Under the pieces are notes generated by a model, which ran no database searches, was not told the origin of the DNA, and saw nothing but the letters and a program-made list of their open reading frames with translations. Positions 41,967-51,710 of a DNA stretch of 64,000 nt are shown here, in pieces (position 1 is the stretch's first letter; every line of letters starts with the position of its first letter). The stretch covers positions 548,053-612,052 of the forward strand of contig NZ_GG665867.1 of NCBI RefSeq assembly GCF_000160115.1, given 5' to 3'. This DNA comes from Shuttleworthella satelles DSM 14600 (lineage in GTDB: Bacteria > Bacillota > Clostridia > Lachnospirales > Lachnospiraceae). The position numbers and the translations under genes were made by a program.

Positions 41967-43415
41967 ATGTGGCATGTGATCAACCAGAATCTGAAAACCA
42001 TTGACAATTTGATTTGGGGACTGCCCCTGATGCTGCTGATCCTGTCCGGCGGCCTCTGGCTCACGATTCGACTGGGGCTCCTGCAGGTTCGCCGCCTCCC
42101 CCTGGCTCTGAAGTGGATGGTTAGAAACGAGGAGGGGGGCAAGGGAGAGGTTTCTTCCTTCGCGGCCCTCTGCACGGCCCTGTCGGCCACCATCGGAACG
42201 GGAAATATTGTCGGTGTCGCAACTGCCATCGGCATGGGAGGCCCGGGAGCCCTTTTCTGGATGGAACTGGCGGCCTTTCTTGGAATGGCGACCAAATACG
42301 CGGAGGGGCTTTTAGCGATCAAATACCGCACGGTCGATGAAAACGGCCACGCCCTGGGTGGCCCCTTTTACTATATCCAGAACGGAATGGGCAGGGGCTG
42401 GACCTGGATGGCCAAGCTGTTTGCCTTCTTCGGCGTCTGTGTCGGTCTCTTCGGGATCGGGACCTTCTCCCAGGTCAATGGAATCGCCACTGCCATCCAC
42501 AATTTCTTTGATCCCAATAATGCGAATGTCATCCACATTTCCTTCCTGGGCCTGGGCGATTATTCGGTAGCAGTTGTCATCGCCTCTTTGCTTTTAGCCT
42601 TTTTCGTGGCTCTGGTTCTGATCGGGGGCCTGAAGCGGATCTCCGCTGTCGCGCAGATCATCGTCCCCTTTATGGCCTTAATCTATATTGCCTTCGCCCT
42701 TATGCTTTTAATCTGCAACATCAGAGAGGTTCCGACAGCAATCCGGGTCATCGTGGAGGGGGCCTTCAATCCCTCCGCCGTAACCGGAGGAGCCGTGGGT
42801 TCCATGCTGGTTGCCATGCAGATGGGAGTTGCCCGCGGAATCTTCTCCAATGAGGCCGGGCTGGGCTCCGCCCCCATCGCCGCCGCCGCCGCGCAGACGC
42901 ATGAGCCGGTGCGCCAGGGACTGGTGACCATGACCGGAACCTTTATTGATACCATTGTCGTCTGCACCATGACCGGACTCTCGATTGTCCTGACGGGGGC
43001 TTATAAGATTCCGGGACTGGAGGGAGTTCAGGTGACGACCTATGCCTTTAATCAGGGGCTCCCCTTCGCGCCGGTCGTATCCTCCTTCGTCCTCATGCTC
43101 TGTCTGGTCTTCTTTGCCTTTACGACCATCCTCGGATGGGACTATTATTCGGAGCGCTGTCTGGAATACCTGTCCGGTAATTCCAGAAGGGTTATCCTGA
43201 CCTATCGCTGGCTCTATATTCTGGCCGTCTTCATCGGCCCCTACATGACTGTGTCCGCAGTCTGGACCATCGCCGATATCTTCAACGGCCTGATGGCGCT
43301 TCCAAATATGATTGCTATTTTTGCTCTGAGCGGAGTGGTGGTGAAGGAGACCCGGGACTTCTTTGCCGCGGGAAAGCACAAAAAGCAGGAGCTTGCAGAT
43401 TCCATGGACAAGTAA
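41967..43415 (+). CDS. Alanine/glycine:cation symporter (AgcS/DAACS family), second copy
   Basis: A 482-residue membrane protein. ALSATIGTGNIVGVATAIGMG and GIFSNEAGLGSAPIAAAAAQ are the family signatures. It shares the fold and many motifs with the symporter near 1-2.3 kb but is clearly diverged, for example ending GLGSAPIAAAA rather than GLGTGSIAHS, so substrate or ion preference may differ. It imports alanine, glycine or a similar small amino acid with Na+. GAGGAG lies 11 bases before the ATG. It is followed by a promoter for the alarmone synthetase gene, not by an operon partner. Confidence 0.94.
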   Translation: MWHVINQNLKTIDNLIWGLPLMLLILSGGLWLTIRLGLLQVRRLPLALKWMVRNEEGGKGEVSSFAALCTALSATIGTGNIVGVATAIGMGGPGALFWMELAAFLGMATKYAEGLLAIKYRTVDENGHALGGPFYYIQNGMGRGWTWMAKLFAFFGVCVGLFGIGTFSQVNGIATAIHNFFDPNNANVIHISFLGLGDYSVAVVIASLLLAFFVALVLIGGLKRISAVAQIIVPFMALIYIAFALMLLICNIREVPTAIRVIVEGAFNPSAVTGGAVGSMLVAMQMGVARGIFSNEAGLGSAPIAAAAAQTHEPVRQGLVTMTGTFIDTIVVCTMTGLSIVLTGAYKIPGLEGVQVTTYAFNQGLPFAPVVSSFVLMLCLVFFAFTTILGWDYYSERCLEYLSGNSRRVILTYRWLYILAVFIGPYMTVSAVWTIADIFNGLMALPNMIAIFALSGVVVKETRDFFAAGKHKKQELADSMDK

Positions 43416-43472
43416 TGGCGCGATTAACACAAGGGCAGAATTTTTGCGGAAGAGGACCTGCGCGGCGACAAA

Positions 43473-43500
43473 TTCATGAGATTCCATTCTTTGTTATAAT
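43473..43500 (+). promoter_or_regulatory. Probable promoter of alarmone synthetase
   Basis: TATAAT (43495-43500) lies 16 bases after TTCATG (43473-43478). The -10 box is consensus, the -35 box weak. It sits about 110 bases before the start codon. Confidence 0.45.
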
Positions 43501-43608
43501 AGCTGCATGCGGGACTCAGATGAAAGCCGGAGTCTTCGCTTTTCCCTGATGGTTTGACAAAACATTGAAAGCTTTGCGCCGGGGGCGTGGGGTGACAGGA
43601 CGATAAAT

Positions 43609-44283
43609 ATGGAAGAAGAGAACGTTATTTTAGAGGAGGAAGGTCCGGTCCGGGAGAGTATTTACGGAGAATACGAAGAGACCCTGCGCCTGGTGATGGA
43701 GGATGTTTTCCATCGAATTCGCAGCTCTCAGAGGGAGTATGAGAAGGTACATGGCGGCAAGATCGCCGAGCATCTGGACGGCCGCATCAAAGAGGATCAG
43801 AGCATGCGGGAAAAGCTGGCCATGCGGGGTCTGCCCATCAATGCCCATTCCGCCCTGCGGGAAGTGACAGACGCCATCGGAATCCGTGTCGTCTGTGGCT
43901 TCCGCGACGACATTTATGCCAATCTGGACTGCATCCGCTCCTGGGGCCAGACGAAAATCATTCAGGAGAAGGACTATGTCCGCCATGCCAAGGGCAATGG
44001 CTACCGCAGCTATCATGTGATCCTGGATGTGGAGGAACCTTACATGGACGTGGACGGGGAATGCCCGGGTCACTTCTATGTGGAGATTCAGCTGAGAACC
44101 ATCGCGATGGACTCCTGGGCCGCTCTGGAGCATGAGATTAGCTACAAGCAGGGAGTGTCCGGCAATGCCAGGCTGATCGAGACGGAGCTAAAGCGCTGCG
44201 CTGATGAGCTGGCCTCCTGTGATGTTACAATGCAGACCATTCGCGATCTGATCCGGCATGAAAACGCCAAGAACCGAAGCTGA
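43609..44283 (+). CDS. Small alarmone synthetase (RelQ/YjbM-like)
   Basis: A 224-residue RelA_SpoT-domain protein without hydrolase or regulatory ACT/TGS domains, so it should only make (p)ppGpp from ATP and GTP/GDP. Key parts are DAIGIRVVCGF, the G-loop YRSYHVILDV near residue 130 and YVEIQLRTIAMDSWAALEHEI with the catalytic Glu. The C-terminal helix matches RelQ, which forms a tetramer and binds single-stranded RNA. It stands alone, just before a two-component system gene pair with a 103-base gap. Enzymatic activity is likely from intact motifs. Confidence 0.92.
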   Translation: MEEENVILEEEGPVRESIYGEYEETLRLVMEDVFHRIRSSQREYEKVHGGKIAEHLDGRIKEDQSMREKLAMRGLPINAHSALREVTDAIGIRVVCGFRDDIYANLDCIRSWGQTKIIQEKDYVRHAKGNGYRSYHVILDVEEPYMDVDGECPGHFYVEIQLRTIAMDSWAALEHEISYKQGVSGNARLIETELKRCADELASCDVTMQTIRDLIRHENAKNRS

Positions 44284-44386
44284 AGATTCGGGGAAGGTCG
44301 GGAGAATATACAGCCGGAGGTTCGTGGCCGGGCGATTAGCGCGCGGTTAAGCGGACGGAGATTCGGATAAAGCAAGGAGGAAGGCC

Positions 44387-45058
44387 ATGAAAGTACTGGT
44401 TGCGGAGGATGAGCAGGAGATGCGCCGCGTCCTGGTGACAGCCCTGCACATGAACAGCTATGAGGTGGTCGACGTCGCTGACGGTCAGGCAGCCCTTGAG
44501 GCTGCCTGTGAGGGAACCTATGATTGCCTGGTCTTCGATGTCATGATGCCCAAGATGACCGGAGTTGAGGCCTTAAGGCAGATCCGGGCGGGAGGAGATA
44601 TGACCCCGATTCTGCTTCTGACAGCCAAGGCGGAGGTAGAGGACCGGATCGACGGACTGGATGCCGGGGCCGATGATTATCTGACCAAGCCCTTTGCCCT
44701 GGGAGAACTCCTGGCCAGAATCCGCTCTCTCACCAGAAGAAATGAGGACTTCTCTCCCAAAAACCTGACCATTGCCGATGTGACCCTGGATGTGGAGCAG
44801 CAGGAAATACGGGCACAGAATGCCATCCGGCTGGCTCCCAAAGAGGCCAAATTACTGGAATATCTCTTGCAGAATGTGGGAAAGGACGTCTCAACCGAGC
44901 AGATCTTTGAGCGAATCTGGAAGGATGATCAGGAGGCGGATATCGGGCTGGTCTGGGTCTATATTTCCTACTTGCGCCAGAAGTTTAACGCGATTACGGG
45001 CAAGGTCGCCATTGAGGGTGACGAGGGAGGAAGCTATCGGATTCACGAGAGGGCGTAG
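44387..45058 (+). CDS. OmpR-family response regulator
   Basis: A 223-residue regulator. The receiver domain covers residues 1-120, with the phospho-acceptor Asp at 51 (LVFDVMMPK), acidic pair EDEQE near the start and Lys in DYLTKPFALGELLARI. The winged-helix domain follows from about 125 (LDVEQQEIRAQ, then LAPKEAKLLEYLLQNVGKDVS). AAGGAGG precedes the ATG. The histidine kinase gene starts two bases after its stop, so they form one two-component system. The signal is unknown. Confidence 0.96.
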   Translation: MKVLVAEDEQEMRRVLVTALHMNSYEVVDVADGQAALEAACEGTYDCLVFDVMMPKMTGVEALRQIRAGGDMTPILLLTAKAEVEDRIDGLDAGADDYLTKPFALGELLARIRSLTRRNEDFSPKNLTIADVTLDVEQQEIRAQNAIRLAPKEAKLLEYLLQNVGKDVSTEQIFERIWKDDQEADIGLVWVYISYLRQKFNAITGKVAIEGDEGGSYRIHERA

Positions 45059-45060
45059 CT

Positions 45061-46413
45061 ATGATTAAGAAGCTGAAGAGGCGCTTTATCGGTTCCGCAA
45101 CAGCGGCGATTCTTTTGGTCATGGCAGTGATCCTGCTTCTGATCAATGTGTCCAACTACTATAGAAATATTCATGAGGCTCATCTGGTTCTCAATTATCT
45201 GACCCAGTCCGGGGGAACCCTGCCTGATTTCGCCGAGAAGGGCGACCAGTCCGGGGGGACATCGGTAGAAGTAATCACCGCGGATGGCGACCAGGAGAGT
45301 GGAGGATCCGTCATCCGGCGCGGTCTCAGTATTATTGCGGACAATATTCTCCTGGTGCTCCAGAGAGATCACCACATTCAGATGAGTCGTGACAGCCTGC
45401 TGCAGACCCGCTTTTTCACGGTCTGGACAGGATCCGACGGACAGATTACGCAGACCAACCGCAGCTATATCGCGGAAGTGTCTGAGGAAAACGCGCGCAA
45501 GTTCGCGGCTATGGTGCTGAAAAAGGGAAGCAGCAGAGGGAGTATTGTATCGGGACTTGCCACCTATGAGTATCAGATCAGCCGTTACGAAGACGGGTCC
45601 ACCATGACGGTCTTTTTAGACGCCAGCAACTATCATGACTCGGTCCGGTCTGTTCTGATCCTCTCGATTATTGGAAGCGGGGTACTGGCCTTTTTGATCA
45701 TCGCCCTTTTAGTCGCCTTCTCAAGAAGAGCTGTCGACCCCATGATTCGCAATTATGAGGCGCAGAAGCAGTTCATCACCAACGCGGGACATGAGTTAAA
45801 GACCCCGATCGCGATTATCTCCGCCAACGCGGAATTGCTTGAGATGATGAAGGGCGAGAATGAGTGGACCCAGTCGATTCGCAAGCAGTCGGCCAGGCTC
45901 AGCGACCTGGTCGCGGACCTGATTACCCTGACCCGCATGGGAGAACAGGAGCGGATCAAGCTGCATGATATTGACTTATCTACTGTGGTGACCGACGCGG
46001 CGGAGTCCTACCGGCCCGTTGTAGAACAGCAGCATAAGGCCCTGGTACTCAAGGTCAATCCCGCCGTTCACGTCCACGCGGAAGAGAAGTTGGCCAAGGA
46101 GCTGGTCAATATTCTGGTGGACAATGCCGCCAAATACTGCGACGACGAGGGGCGCATTGTCGTCTCCCTGCGCAGAAGAAACCGGGTGGGAGGAGCGCAT
46201 CTGGTTGTCGAGAATACCTATGCCCAGGGGGCAAATGTGGACTATAATCGCTTTTTTGACCGCTTCTACCGGGAGGACAGCTCCCACTCTTCCGAGAGGG
46301 AGGGCTACGGGATCGGCTTGTCCATGGCCCAGGGGATCGTTGTGGATCAGTTCCGCGGATCCATCCGGGCGGACTATAAGGACGGAAATATCCGCTTTAT
46401 TGTGCGGATCTAG
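45061..46413 (+). CDS. Sensor histidine kinase, partner of preceding regulator
   Basis: A 450-residue membrane kinase. TM1 lies at about 12-34, a 160-residue extracytoplasmic sensor follows, and TM2 lies at about 198-220. The HisKA helix holds the phospho-His in ITNAGHELKTPIAII (about residue 244), and the HATPase domain has N box LVDNAAKYC and a G box in GYGIGLSMAQGIV. The sensor domain has no recognised fold. The two-base gap to the regulator gene shows co-translation. Neighbour genes do not reveal the stimulus. Confidence 0.95.
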   Translation: MIKKLKRRFIGSATAAILLVMAVILLLINVSNYYRNIHEAHLVLNYLTQSGGTLPDFAEKGDQSGGTSVEVITADGDQESGGSVIRRGLSIIADNILLVLQRDHHIQMSRDSLLQTRFFTVWTGSDGQITQTNRSYIAEVSEENARKFAAMVLKKGSSRGSIVSGLATYEYQISRYEDGSTMTVFLDASNYHDSVRSVLILSIIGSGVLAFLIIALLVAFSRRAVDPMIRNYEAQKQFITNAGHELKTPIAIISANAELLEMMKGENEWTQSIRKQSARLSDLVADLITLTRMGEQERIKLHDIDLSTVVTDAAESYRPVVEQQHKALVLKVNPAVHVHAEEKLAKELVNILVDNAAKYCDDEGRIVVSLRRRNRVGGAHLVVENTYAQGANVDYNRFFDRFYREDSSHSSEREGYGIGLSMAQGIVVDQFRGSIRADYKDGNIRFIVRI

Positions 46414-46442
46414 GAAGCTGCATATGCGAAAGCCGGACCGCA

Positions 46443-46534
46443 GGATGAAATCAGTATTCTGCGGGTTGTTCGATGTCAGGCTTTGCCAATGAATTTGCGG
46501 ATCGGATCAGTTGGATGAAATCAGCATTCTGCAG
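46443..46534 (+). repeat. 22-bp direct repeat between kinase and AlaX genes
   Basis: GGATGAAATCAG-T-ATTCTGC-GG at 46443-46464 and GGATGAAATCAG-C-ATTCTGC-AG at 46513-46534 differ at two positions and are 70 bases apart. They lie in the 180-base gap between the convergent kinase and AlaX genes. Confidence 0.65.
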
Positions 46535-46593
46535 GAGATGAGAGAAGAGGAAAAGGGAGAACAGAGACCGCGCCTGCCTGTGGCGGAGAAAAA

Positions 46594-47817
46594 TCACAGC
46601 GCTGAGAAGAAATCCTCCAGATCCCGGCGGCTGGCCCGAAGACTGCCCTGACACATGGCGGCGGATCCGCCTCCACGGGCAGAGAATCGCTCCTTCAGCT
46701 GCTCATTGAGGATTCTGGCATCGCCGTCAGCGATGGAAAGAATGTAGGAGTAGCCGTCCGAATCGCTTCCATTGAAGGCGGCGCAGTAGCCGCTGTGTGC
46801 GGCAGACATCTGGTTGACGGCCTGGCGCAGGCGAATGGGGTCGATCCCGTTCTCAAAGAGGCAGACGTTGGCAGCGGAGGGATCAAGGACCGCCAGATCA
46901 GACGCAAGAAGGCGGGCAGAGGCCTCATGTAGGGCGTCTTTGAGAGCCAAGAGGTCTGCAAGCTTTTTGGAAAGGGCCATGGCGGCCTCCTCCTGGGGGG
47001 AGGAGAGCAGATGAGAGACCTCTTCCAGAACAGACTGTTTGCGGCGAAAGTCTGCCAGAGCCCGCATGCCGCAGGCGATCATAAGCCTGGTTCCTCCCTT
47101 GTAGCTCTGTATTTGCAACACCTTGAGCAGACCGACCTCGCCGGTTCTTCTGACATGGGGAGCGCAGCAGGCGCACACGTCACAATCGGGGATTGTGACA
47201 ATGCGGACAGGTCCGCTCAGAGCCTTTTTGCTCCGGTAGTCTAATTGCGCCAACTCCTCTGCGGAGGGGTAAGAAGCGTCAATGACCCGGTTGTCGAAGA
47301 TGATCCGGTTGGCCGCCGTCTCAAGGCGGTCGATCTCCTCACGGGTCAAAGGACCGCTGTAGTCCATACTGCAGGTCCGCTCACTCAAGTGAAATCCCAC
47401 ATTTTCATAACCGAAGGCGGAGTGAACCAGACCGGAGAAGATATGCTCTCCGCTGTGGTTCTGCATATTGTCGTAACGGCGCTCCCAATCAATGCTTCCC
47501 CGGACAGGGGTCCCGGGGGCCAGAGGCCCGTCACAGAAATGGTGGATGACGCCGGATTTGATCTTTACATCGAGAACATGCACCTGGGGAGATGCGCCTG
47601 CCGGTAGATCGGGCGAAGACGGAAGGGGGATCAGCAGACCCAGATCCGGGGTCTGCCCGCCCTCCTCAGGAAAGAAGAGAGTTTGGTTTAGGATGATGTC
47701 GAACTGCCCCTTGTGAGATTTCTCCCCTTCGCAGCAGGAGAGGACCTGGGCTTCGAATGTTTTCCCGTAAGGATTTTGGTCGTATAATTTTTGAGTCGCA
47801 GGGCTGGAGAGATTCAT
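46594..47817 (-). CDS. Alanyl-tRNA editing protein, AlaX-L type
   Basis: A 407-residue trans-editing enzyme that hydrolyses mischarged Ser- or Gly-tRNA(Ala). The editing (SAD) domain has zinc motifs MQNHSGEHIFSGL (HxxxH, near residue 120) and CDVCACCAPHV (Cys/His, near 216). An N-terminal AlaRS-type beta domain with FFPEEGGQTPDLG precedes it. A C-terminal DHHA1-like domain ends with ARGGGSAAMCQGSL, making it the long AlaX form. It is cytoplasmic and needs Zn2+. It is a lone gene, convergent with the histidine kinase. Confidence 0.94.
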   Translation of the reverse strand: MNLSSPATQKLYDQNPYGKTFEAQVLSCCEGEKSHKGQFDIILNQTLFFPEEGGQTPDLGLLIPLPSSPDLPAGASPQVHVLDVKIKSGVIHHFCDGPLAPGTPVRGSIDWERRYDNMQNHSGEHIFSGLVHSAFGYENVGFHLSERTCSMDYSGPLTREEIDRLETAANRIIFDNRVIDASYPSAEELAQLDYRSKKALSGPVRIVTIPDCDVCACCAPHVRRTGEVGLLKVLQIQSYKGGTRLMIACGMRALADFRRKQSVLEEVSHLLSSPQEEAAMALSKKLADLLALKDALHEASARLLASDLAVLDPSAANVCLFENGIDPIRLRQAVNQMSAAHSGYCAAFNGSDSDGYSYILSIADGDARILNEQLKERFSARGGGSAAMCQGSLRASRRDLEDFFSAL

Positions 47818-47926
47818 TTCTTTTCCTTTATACTGATATACTGAGTGTTTGAGACGACACTGATATATGAAAACGGCTGCGCCTGAGAACGGCGAGATGG
47901 AATAGATTCATGACGGATCGCCGGAG

Positions 47927-47984
47927 GGAACAAGGATATTCCGGACGGAACGGAAATATTCCGGGGGAACAAGTATATTTTAGA
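47927..47984. repeat. About three 20-bp tandem repeats upstream of nrdG
   Basis: GGAACAAGGATATTCCGGAC, GGAACGGAAATATTCCGGG and GGAACAAGTATATTTTAG follow each other directly. Each of the first two can fold on itself through GGAA...TTCC. They lie 105 bases before nrdG. Confidence 0.65.
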
Positions 47985-48089
47985 AGATTCCCGGATCTTT
48001 TGCCAGGGTCAGTCCTTTGCCCTTATTATGTATGATGAGAGCGGAAGAAGGATCCTTCCATTCCTCACAGGATCTGAAAAGGAGTTCAT

Positions 48090-48659
48090 ATGTACTACGG
48101 AAATATCAAGGATTGGGATATTGCCGACGGCCCGGGCGTGCGGGTCAGTCTCTTTGTCTCCGGTTGTCGCAATCGCTGTCCCGGTTGCTTTCAGCCGGAC
48201 ACCTGGGACTTCTGTTACGGCAAGCCCTACACGGAGAAAGAGGAAGCTTTTATTATAGACGCCATGGATCATGACTATATCCAGGGATTTACCTGCCTGG
48301 GGGGAGAGCCGTTCGAGCCGGAGAACCAGGGCGAGATCACGAAGCTTCTGCGGAGGATCAAGGAGACCTATCCTGACAAGGATGTCTGGTGCTACACCGG
48401 TTACAGCATAGACCGTGACCTGCTCCCCAGGGAAGGATGCCGGCATACTCCTTTTACGGAGGAGATGCTCTCCTATATCGACGTTCTGGTGGACGGCCGA
48501 TTTGTCATGGAACTGAAGGATATCAGCCTGCAGTTTCGGGGCAGCCGCAATCAGAGAGTGCTGCATCTGGCTAGAATGCGGGAGGAAGGGAAAATGACAG
48601 CGGAGACCTTTGAGGCCATCTGGTGGCCGGTGAAGGACAGGAAATTCCAGGAAAAATAA
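48090..48659 (+). CDS. nrdG: Anaerobic ribonucleotide reductase activating protein
   Basis: A 189-residue radical SAM enzyme with the cluster motif CRNRCPGC (Cx3Cx2C) near residue 32, GEP-type motif LGGEPFEPEN, and DVLVDGRFV, the NrdG hallmark. It makes the glycyl radical on class III reductase NrdD, which reduces ribonucleotides without oxygen. NrdD is not in the window, so the pair is split or nrdD lies elsewhere. AAAAGGAG lies seven bases before the ATG. The C-terminal 25 residues are basic. Confidence 0.92.
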   Translation: MYYGNIKDWDIADGPGVRVSLFVSGCRNRCPGCFQPDTWDFCYGKPYTEKEEAFIIDAMDHDYIQGFTCLGGEPFEPENQGEITKLLRRIKETYPDKDVWCYTGYSIDRDLLPREGCRHTPFTEEMLSYIDVLVDGRFVMELKDISLQFRGSRNQRVLHLARMREEGKMTAETFEAIWWPVKDRKFQEK

Positions 48660-48772
48660 AACAGAAGTCGGAGATGTGAAAATAAAAGACGGCAGGAATG
48701 ACGGGAAAAGAAGAACAAGGAGATGAAAAGCTTAGTCTGTAAGCGTTAGGGAATCAAAGGCAAGGGTTCAGG

Positions 48773-48856
48773 GTAAGAAGTCCGGGGTAGGGAGTCCAAA
48801 GTAAGAAGTCCAGGGTAGGGAGTCCAAGGTAAGAAGTCTAAGGTAAGAAATCCAAG
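48773..48856. repeat. Six tandem copies of a 14-bp repeat
   Basis: The six units are GTAAGAAGTCCGGG, GTAGGGAGTCCAAA, GTAAGAAGTCCAGG, GTAGGGAGTCCAAG, GTAAGAAGTCTAAG and GTAAGAAATCCAAG, an exact 14-base period. Two versions (GTAAGAAG and GTAGGGAG) alternate at first, as if an original 28-base pair was copied. It lies in the 534-base gap between nrdG and pflB, not in a credible gene. Confidence 0.9.
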
Positions 48857-49193
48857 GAAAAACGAAATCTGATAAAAAAATAACAGGATGCATAAAAATA
48901 ACTATAACACGAAAGAAAGATAGGTCAAGCGTTCGACAAACAAAAATCGTCATGTTCTTGAATTGATACAAATTGTATACAATAAGGTACAACTAACAGC
49001 AATATATAGATGATTAGTTATGATTAAGCACAATATATAGTAAAATCTTCCAATCATCCAATCAAAAATACCTCCTTTTTGTACTTAAGGTAGAACTTGC
49101 GCTCAACCTATTGCACTCAAGGAATCAGGTCCATATGATGAGGGCGTAAAGAAGAATGATCTTCGGAATCTTATGTGCGAGGAGGTACATAAA
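48857..49193. other. AT-rich upstream region of pflB
   Basis: An AT-rich stretch of about 250 bases (48900-49080) follows the repeat. It contains the palindrome ATTGTATACAAT (48972-48983) and two copies of AATATATAG (49001 and 49031, approximately). It probably carries the pflB promoter and binding sites. No convincing -35/-10 pair could be fixed. Confidence 0.45.
48972..48983. promoter_or_regulatory. Perfect 12-bp palindrome upstream of pflB
   Basis: ATTGTATACAAT reads the same on both strands and lies about 210 bases before the pflB start in an AT-rich region. It could be an operator; the regulator is not known. Confidence 0.4.
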
Positions 49194-51452
49194 ATGAGAG
49201 AGGCATTTAAGGAAGCGTGGAGCGGATTCAAGGGCATCAAGTGGACGGATGACGTCAATGTCCGTGAATTTATTCAGAACAACTATACCCCCTATGAGGG
49301 AGACGAGTCTTTCCTGGCGGCTCCAACCGAGGCGACAAATAAGCTCTGGGGCAGGCTGCAGGAGCTGCAGAAGGAAGAGAGAGCTAAAAACGGCGTGCTT
49401 GAGTGCGAGACAGAGGTTGTCTCCAGCCTGACCGCTTATGGGCCCGGCTACATCGACGAGTCTCTGAAGGATCTCGAGAAGGTTGTCGGCCTGCAGACAG
49501 ACAAGCCCCTGAAGAGGGCGTTCATGCCTTATGGCGGAATCAAGATGGCCGAGCAGGCAGCTGCCAATTACGGATACCAGATCAACGAGAAGTATCACAA
49601 GATCTTCAACGAGTATCACAAGACCCATAATCAGGCAGTATTTGACGCCTACACCCCCGAGATGAAGACAGCCCGTCATACCCATATTGTGACCGGACTT
49701 CCCGATACCTATGGCCGTGGCCGTATCGTCGGCGATTACAGAAGAGTTGCCCTCTACGGAATTGATTTCCTGATCGAGAAGAAGACCGAGGACTTCAACA
49801 ACTGTGGAGACGGGACGATGACGGATGATGTCATCCGTCTTCGCGAGGAGATTGCGGAGCAGATCCGGGCCTTAAAGGGCATGAAGGAGATGGCCAAGGC
49901 CTATGGCTACGATATCTCCGGCCCCGCCAAGGACGCCAGAGAGGCTGTACAGTGGCTCTACTTCGGCTACCTGGCAGCCATCAAGACCCAGAATGGAGCC
50001 GCCATGTCTGTCGGAAGGATCTCTACCTTCCTGGATATCTATATCGACCGCGATCTTGCGGCCGGCAAGTTGACCGAGTCAGAGGCGCAGGAGTTGATTG
50101 ACCACATCGTCATGAAGTTCCGTATGGTTAAGTTCGCCCGTATTCCCTCCTACAATGAGCTCTTCTCAGGGGACCCGGTATGGGCGACGCTGGAGGTTGC
50201 CGGCATCGGCATGGACGGACGCAGCATGGTCACCAAGAGCGACTACCGTTTCCTCCACACCCTGGAGAACATGGGTCCCTCACCCGAGCCCAACCTGACG
50301 GTTCTCTACAGCTCCAAGCTGCCTGAGAATTTCAAGGAATATGCGGCAAAGGTTTCAATCAATACGTCTTCCGTTCAGTACGAGAATGACGATGTCATGA
50401 AGCCGGTATGGGGAGACGATTACTCCATCTGCTGCTGCGTATCGGCAACGCAGACCGGTAAGGAGATGCAGTTCTTCGGAGCCCGCGCCAACCTGGCCAA
50501 GTGCCTGCTCTACGCGATCAACGGCGGTATGGATGAGAAGTTCAAGGTACAGTGCGGACCTGAGCTCGCTCCCATTCGCTCCGAGTATCTGGATTATGAC
50601 GAGGTGATGCACAAGTTTGACCTGATGATGGATTGGCTGTCCGGTCTCTATGTCAATATCCTGAATCTGATCCAGTATATGCATGACAAGTATTACTACG
50701 AGTCAGCTGAGATGGCCCTGATCGACACCAATGTCCGCCGGACCTTCGCGACCGGTATCGCGGGCTTCTCACATGTAGTCGACTCTCTGTCCGCCATCAA
50801 GTACGCCAAGGTCAAGACCATCAGGGATGAATCCGGACTGGTAACAGACTACGAGGTTGAGGGAGACTTCCCCAAGTACGGCAACGATGACGACCGGGCC
50901 GATGACATTGCGGTATGGCTCCTCAAGACATTCATGAAGAAGATTGAGAAGCATCACACCTATCGCAACTCAGAGCCCACGACCTCAATCCTGACCATCA
51001 CATCCAATGTGGTATACGGGAAGGCAACCGGAGCCCTGCCCGATGGCAGAGAGGCATTCAAGCCCTTCGCTCCCGGAGCAAACCCCTCCTATGGAGCTGA
51101 GCAGAGTGGTCTTCTGGCATCCTTGAACTCTGTCGCCAAGCTGCCCTATGAGTACGCTTTGGATGGTATTTCCAATACACAGACGATCAGCCCCGACGCG
51201 ATCGGCCACGACCTTGGCGAGCGCAAGGGCAATCTGGTTCGCGTCATGGACGGCTACTTTGACAGGGGCGCTCATCATCTCAATGTCAATGTCTTCGGCA
51301 CCGAGAAGCTGATCGACGCCATGGAGCATCCGGAGAAGGAGGAGTACGCTAACTTCACCATCCGCGTATCCGGCTATGCGGTTAAGTTCATCGATCTGAC
51401 CCGCGAGCAGCAGCTGGATGTTATCGCGAGAACCTGCCACAAGAGAATGTAA
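49194..51452 (+). CDS. pflB: Pyruvate formate-lyase
   Basis: A 752-residue glycyl-radical enzyme converting pyruvate and CoA to acetyl-CoA and formate. The adjacent active-site cysteines occur in [12 protein letters not shown], and the radical glycine in the C-terminal RVSGYAVKF. The product also has YGGIKMAEQ and [18 protein letters not shown], as in E. coli PflB. Length is normal (760 in E. coli). ATG 49194 has GGAGGT upstream; a longer frame from 49173 is rejected. It is followed, after a repeat-filled gap, by its activase. Oxygen would cleave the protein at the glycine. Confidence 0.97.
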   Translation: MREAFKEAWSGFKGIKWTDDVNVREFIQNNYTPYEGDESFLAAPTEATNKLWGRLQELQKEERAKNGVLECETEVVSSLTAYGPGYIDESLKDLEKVVGLQTDKPLKRAFMPYGGIKMAEQAAANYGYQINEKYHKIFNEYHKTHNQAVFDAYTPEMKTARHTHIVTGLPDTYGRGRIVGDYRRVALYGIDFLIEKKTEDFNNCGDGTMTDDVIRLREEIAEQIRALKGMKEMAKAYGYDISGPAKDAREAVQWLYFGYLAAIKTQNGAAMSVGRISTFLDIYIDRDLAAGKLTESEAQELIDHIVMKFRMVKFARIPSYNELFSGDPVWATLEVAGIGMDGRSMVTKSDYRFLHTLENMGPSPEPNLTVLYSSKLPENFKEYAAKVSINTSSVQYENDDVMKPVWGDDYSICCCVSATQTGKEMQFFGARANLAKCLLYAINGGMDEKFKVQCGPELAPIRSEYLDYDEVMHKFDLMMDWLSGLYVNILNLIQYMHDKYYYESAEMALIDTNVRRTFATGIAGFSHVVDSLSAIKYAKVKTIRDESGLVTDYEVEGDFPKYGNDDDRADDIAVWLLKTFMKKIEKHHTYRNSEPTTSILTITSNVVYGKATGALPDGREAFKPFAPGANPSYGAEQSGLLASLNSVAKLPYEYALDGISNTQTISPDAIGHDLGERKGNLVRVMDGYFDRGAHHLNVNVFGTEKLIDAMEHPEKEEYANFTIRVSGYAVKFIDLTREQQLDVIARTCHKRM

Positions 51453-51456
51453 AAGC

Positions 51457-51507
51457 TGCAATGCCAATGCAAGGATTGCAATGCTAATGTAAGGGTTGCA
51501 ATGTCAG
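51457..51507. repeat. About 2.5 tandem copies of a 20-bp repeat after pflB
   Basis: TGCAATGCCAATGCAAGGAT, TGCAATGCTAATGTAAGGGT and TGCAATGTCAG follow directly after the pflB stop. They are not in a reading frame with a start site. Confidence 0.75.
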
Positions 51508-51710
51508 AGAACCCTATTGGCTGTGACAGACAGGGACAGTGAGACAGGGAGAGACCTTGCCGTATACCGCAGACGCATACCTTTTGCCGATGCGCGACGC
51601 GGCATTGCCCCTCTGCTCCTCGCAGTCCCTGTTTTTCTTGCTGAAGAAGACTTATCAAAGCAGTCTTAGGAATGACCCGGGCGCAGGACAGGAAAGAAGG
51701 TATCTTTGTA

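Noticed and set aside
48768-48992. Minus-strand reading frame across the 14-bp repeat
   Set aside because: Composition is driven by the repeat and no ribosome binding site or homology is visible.
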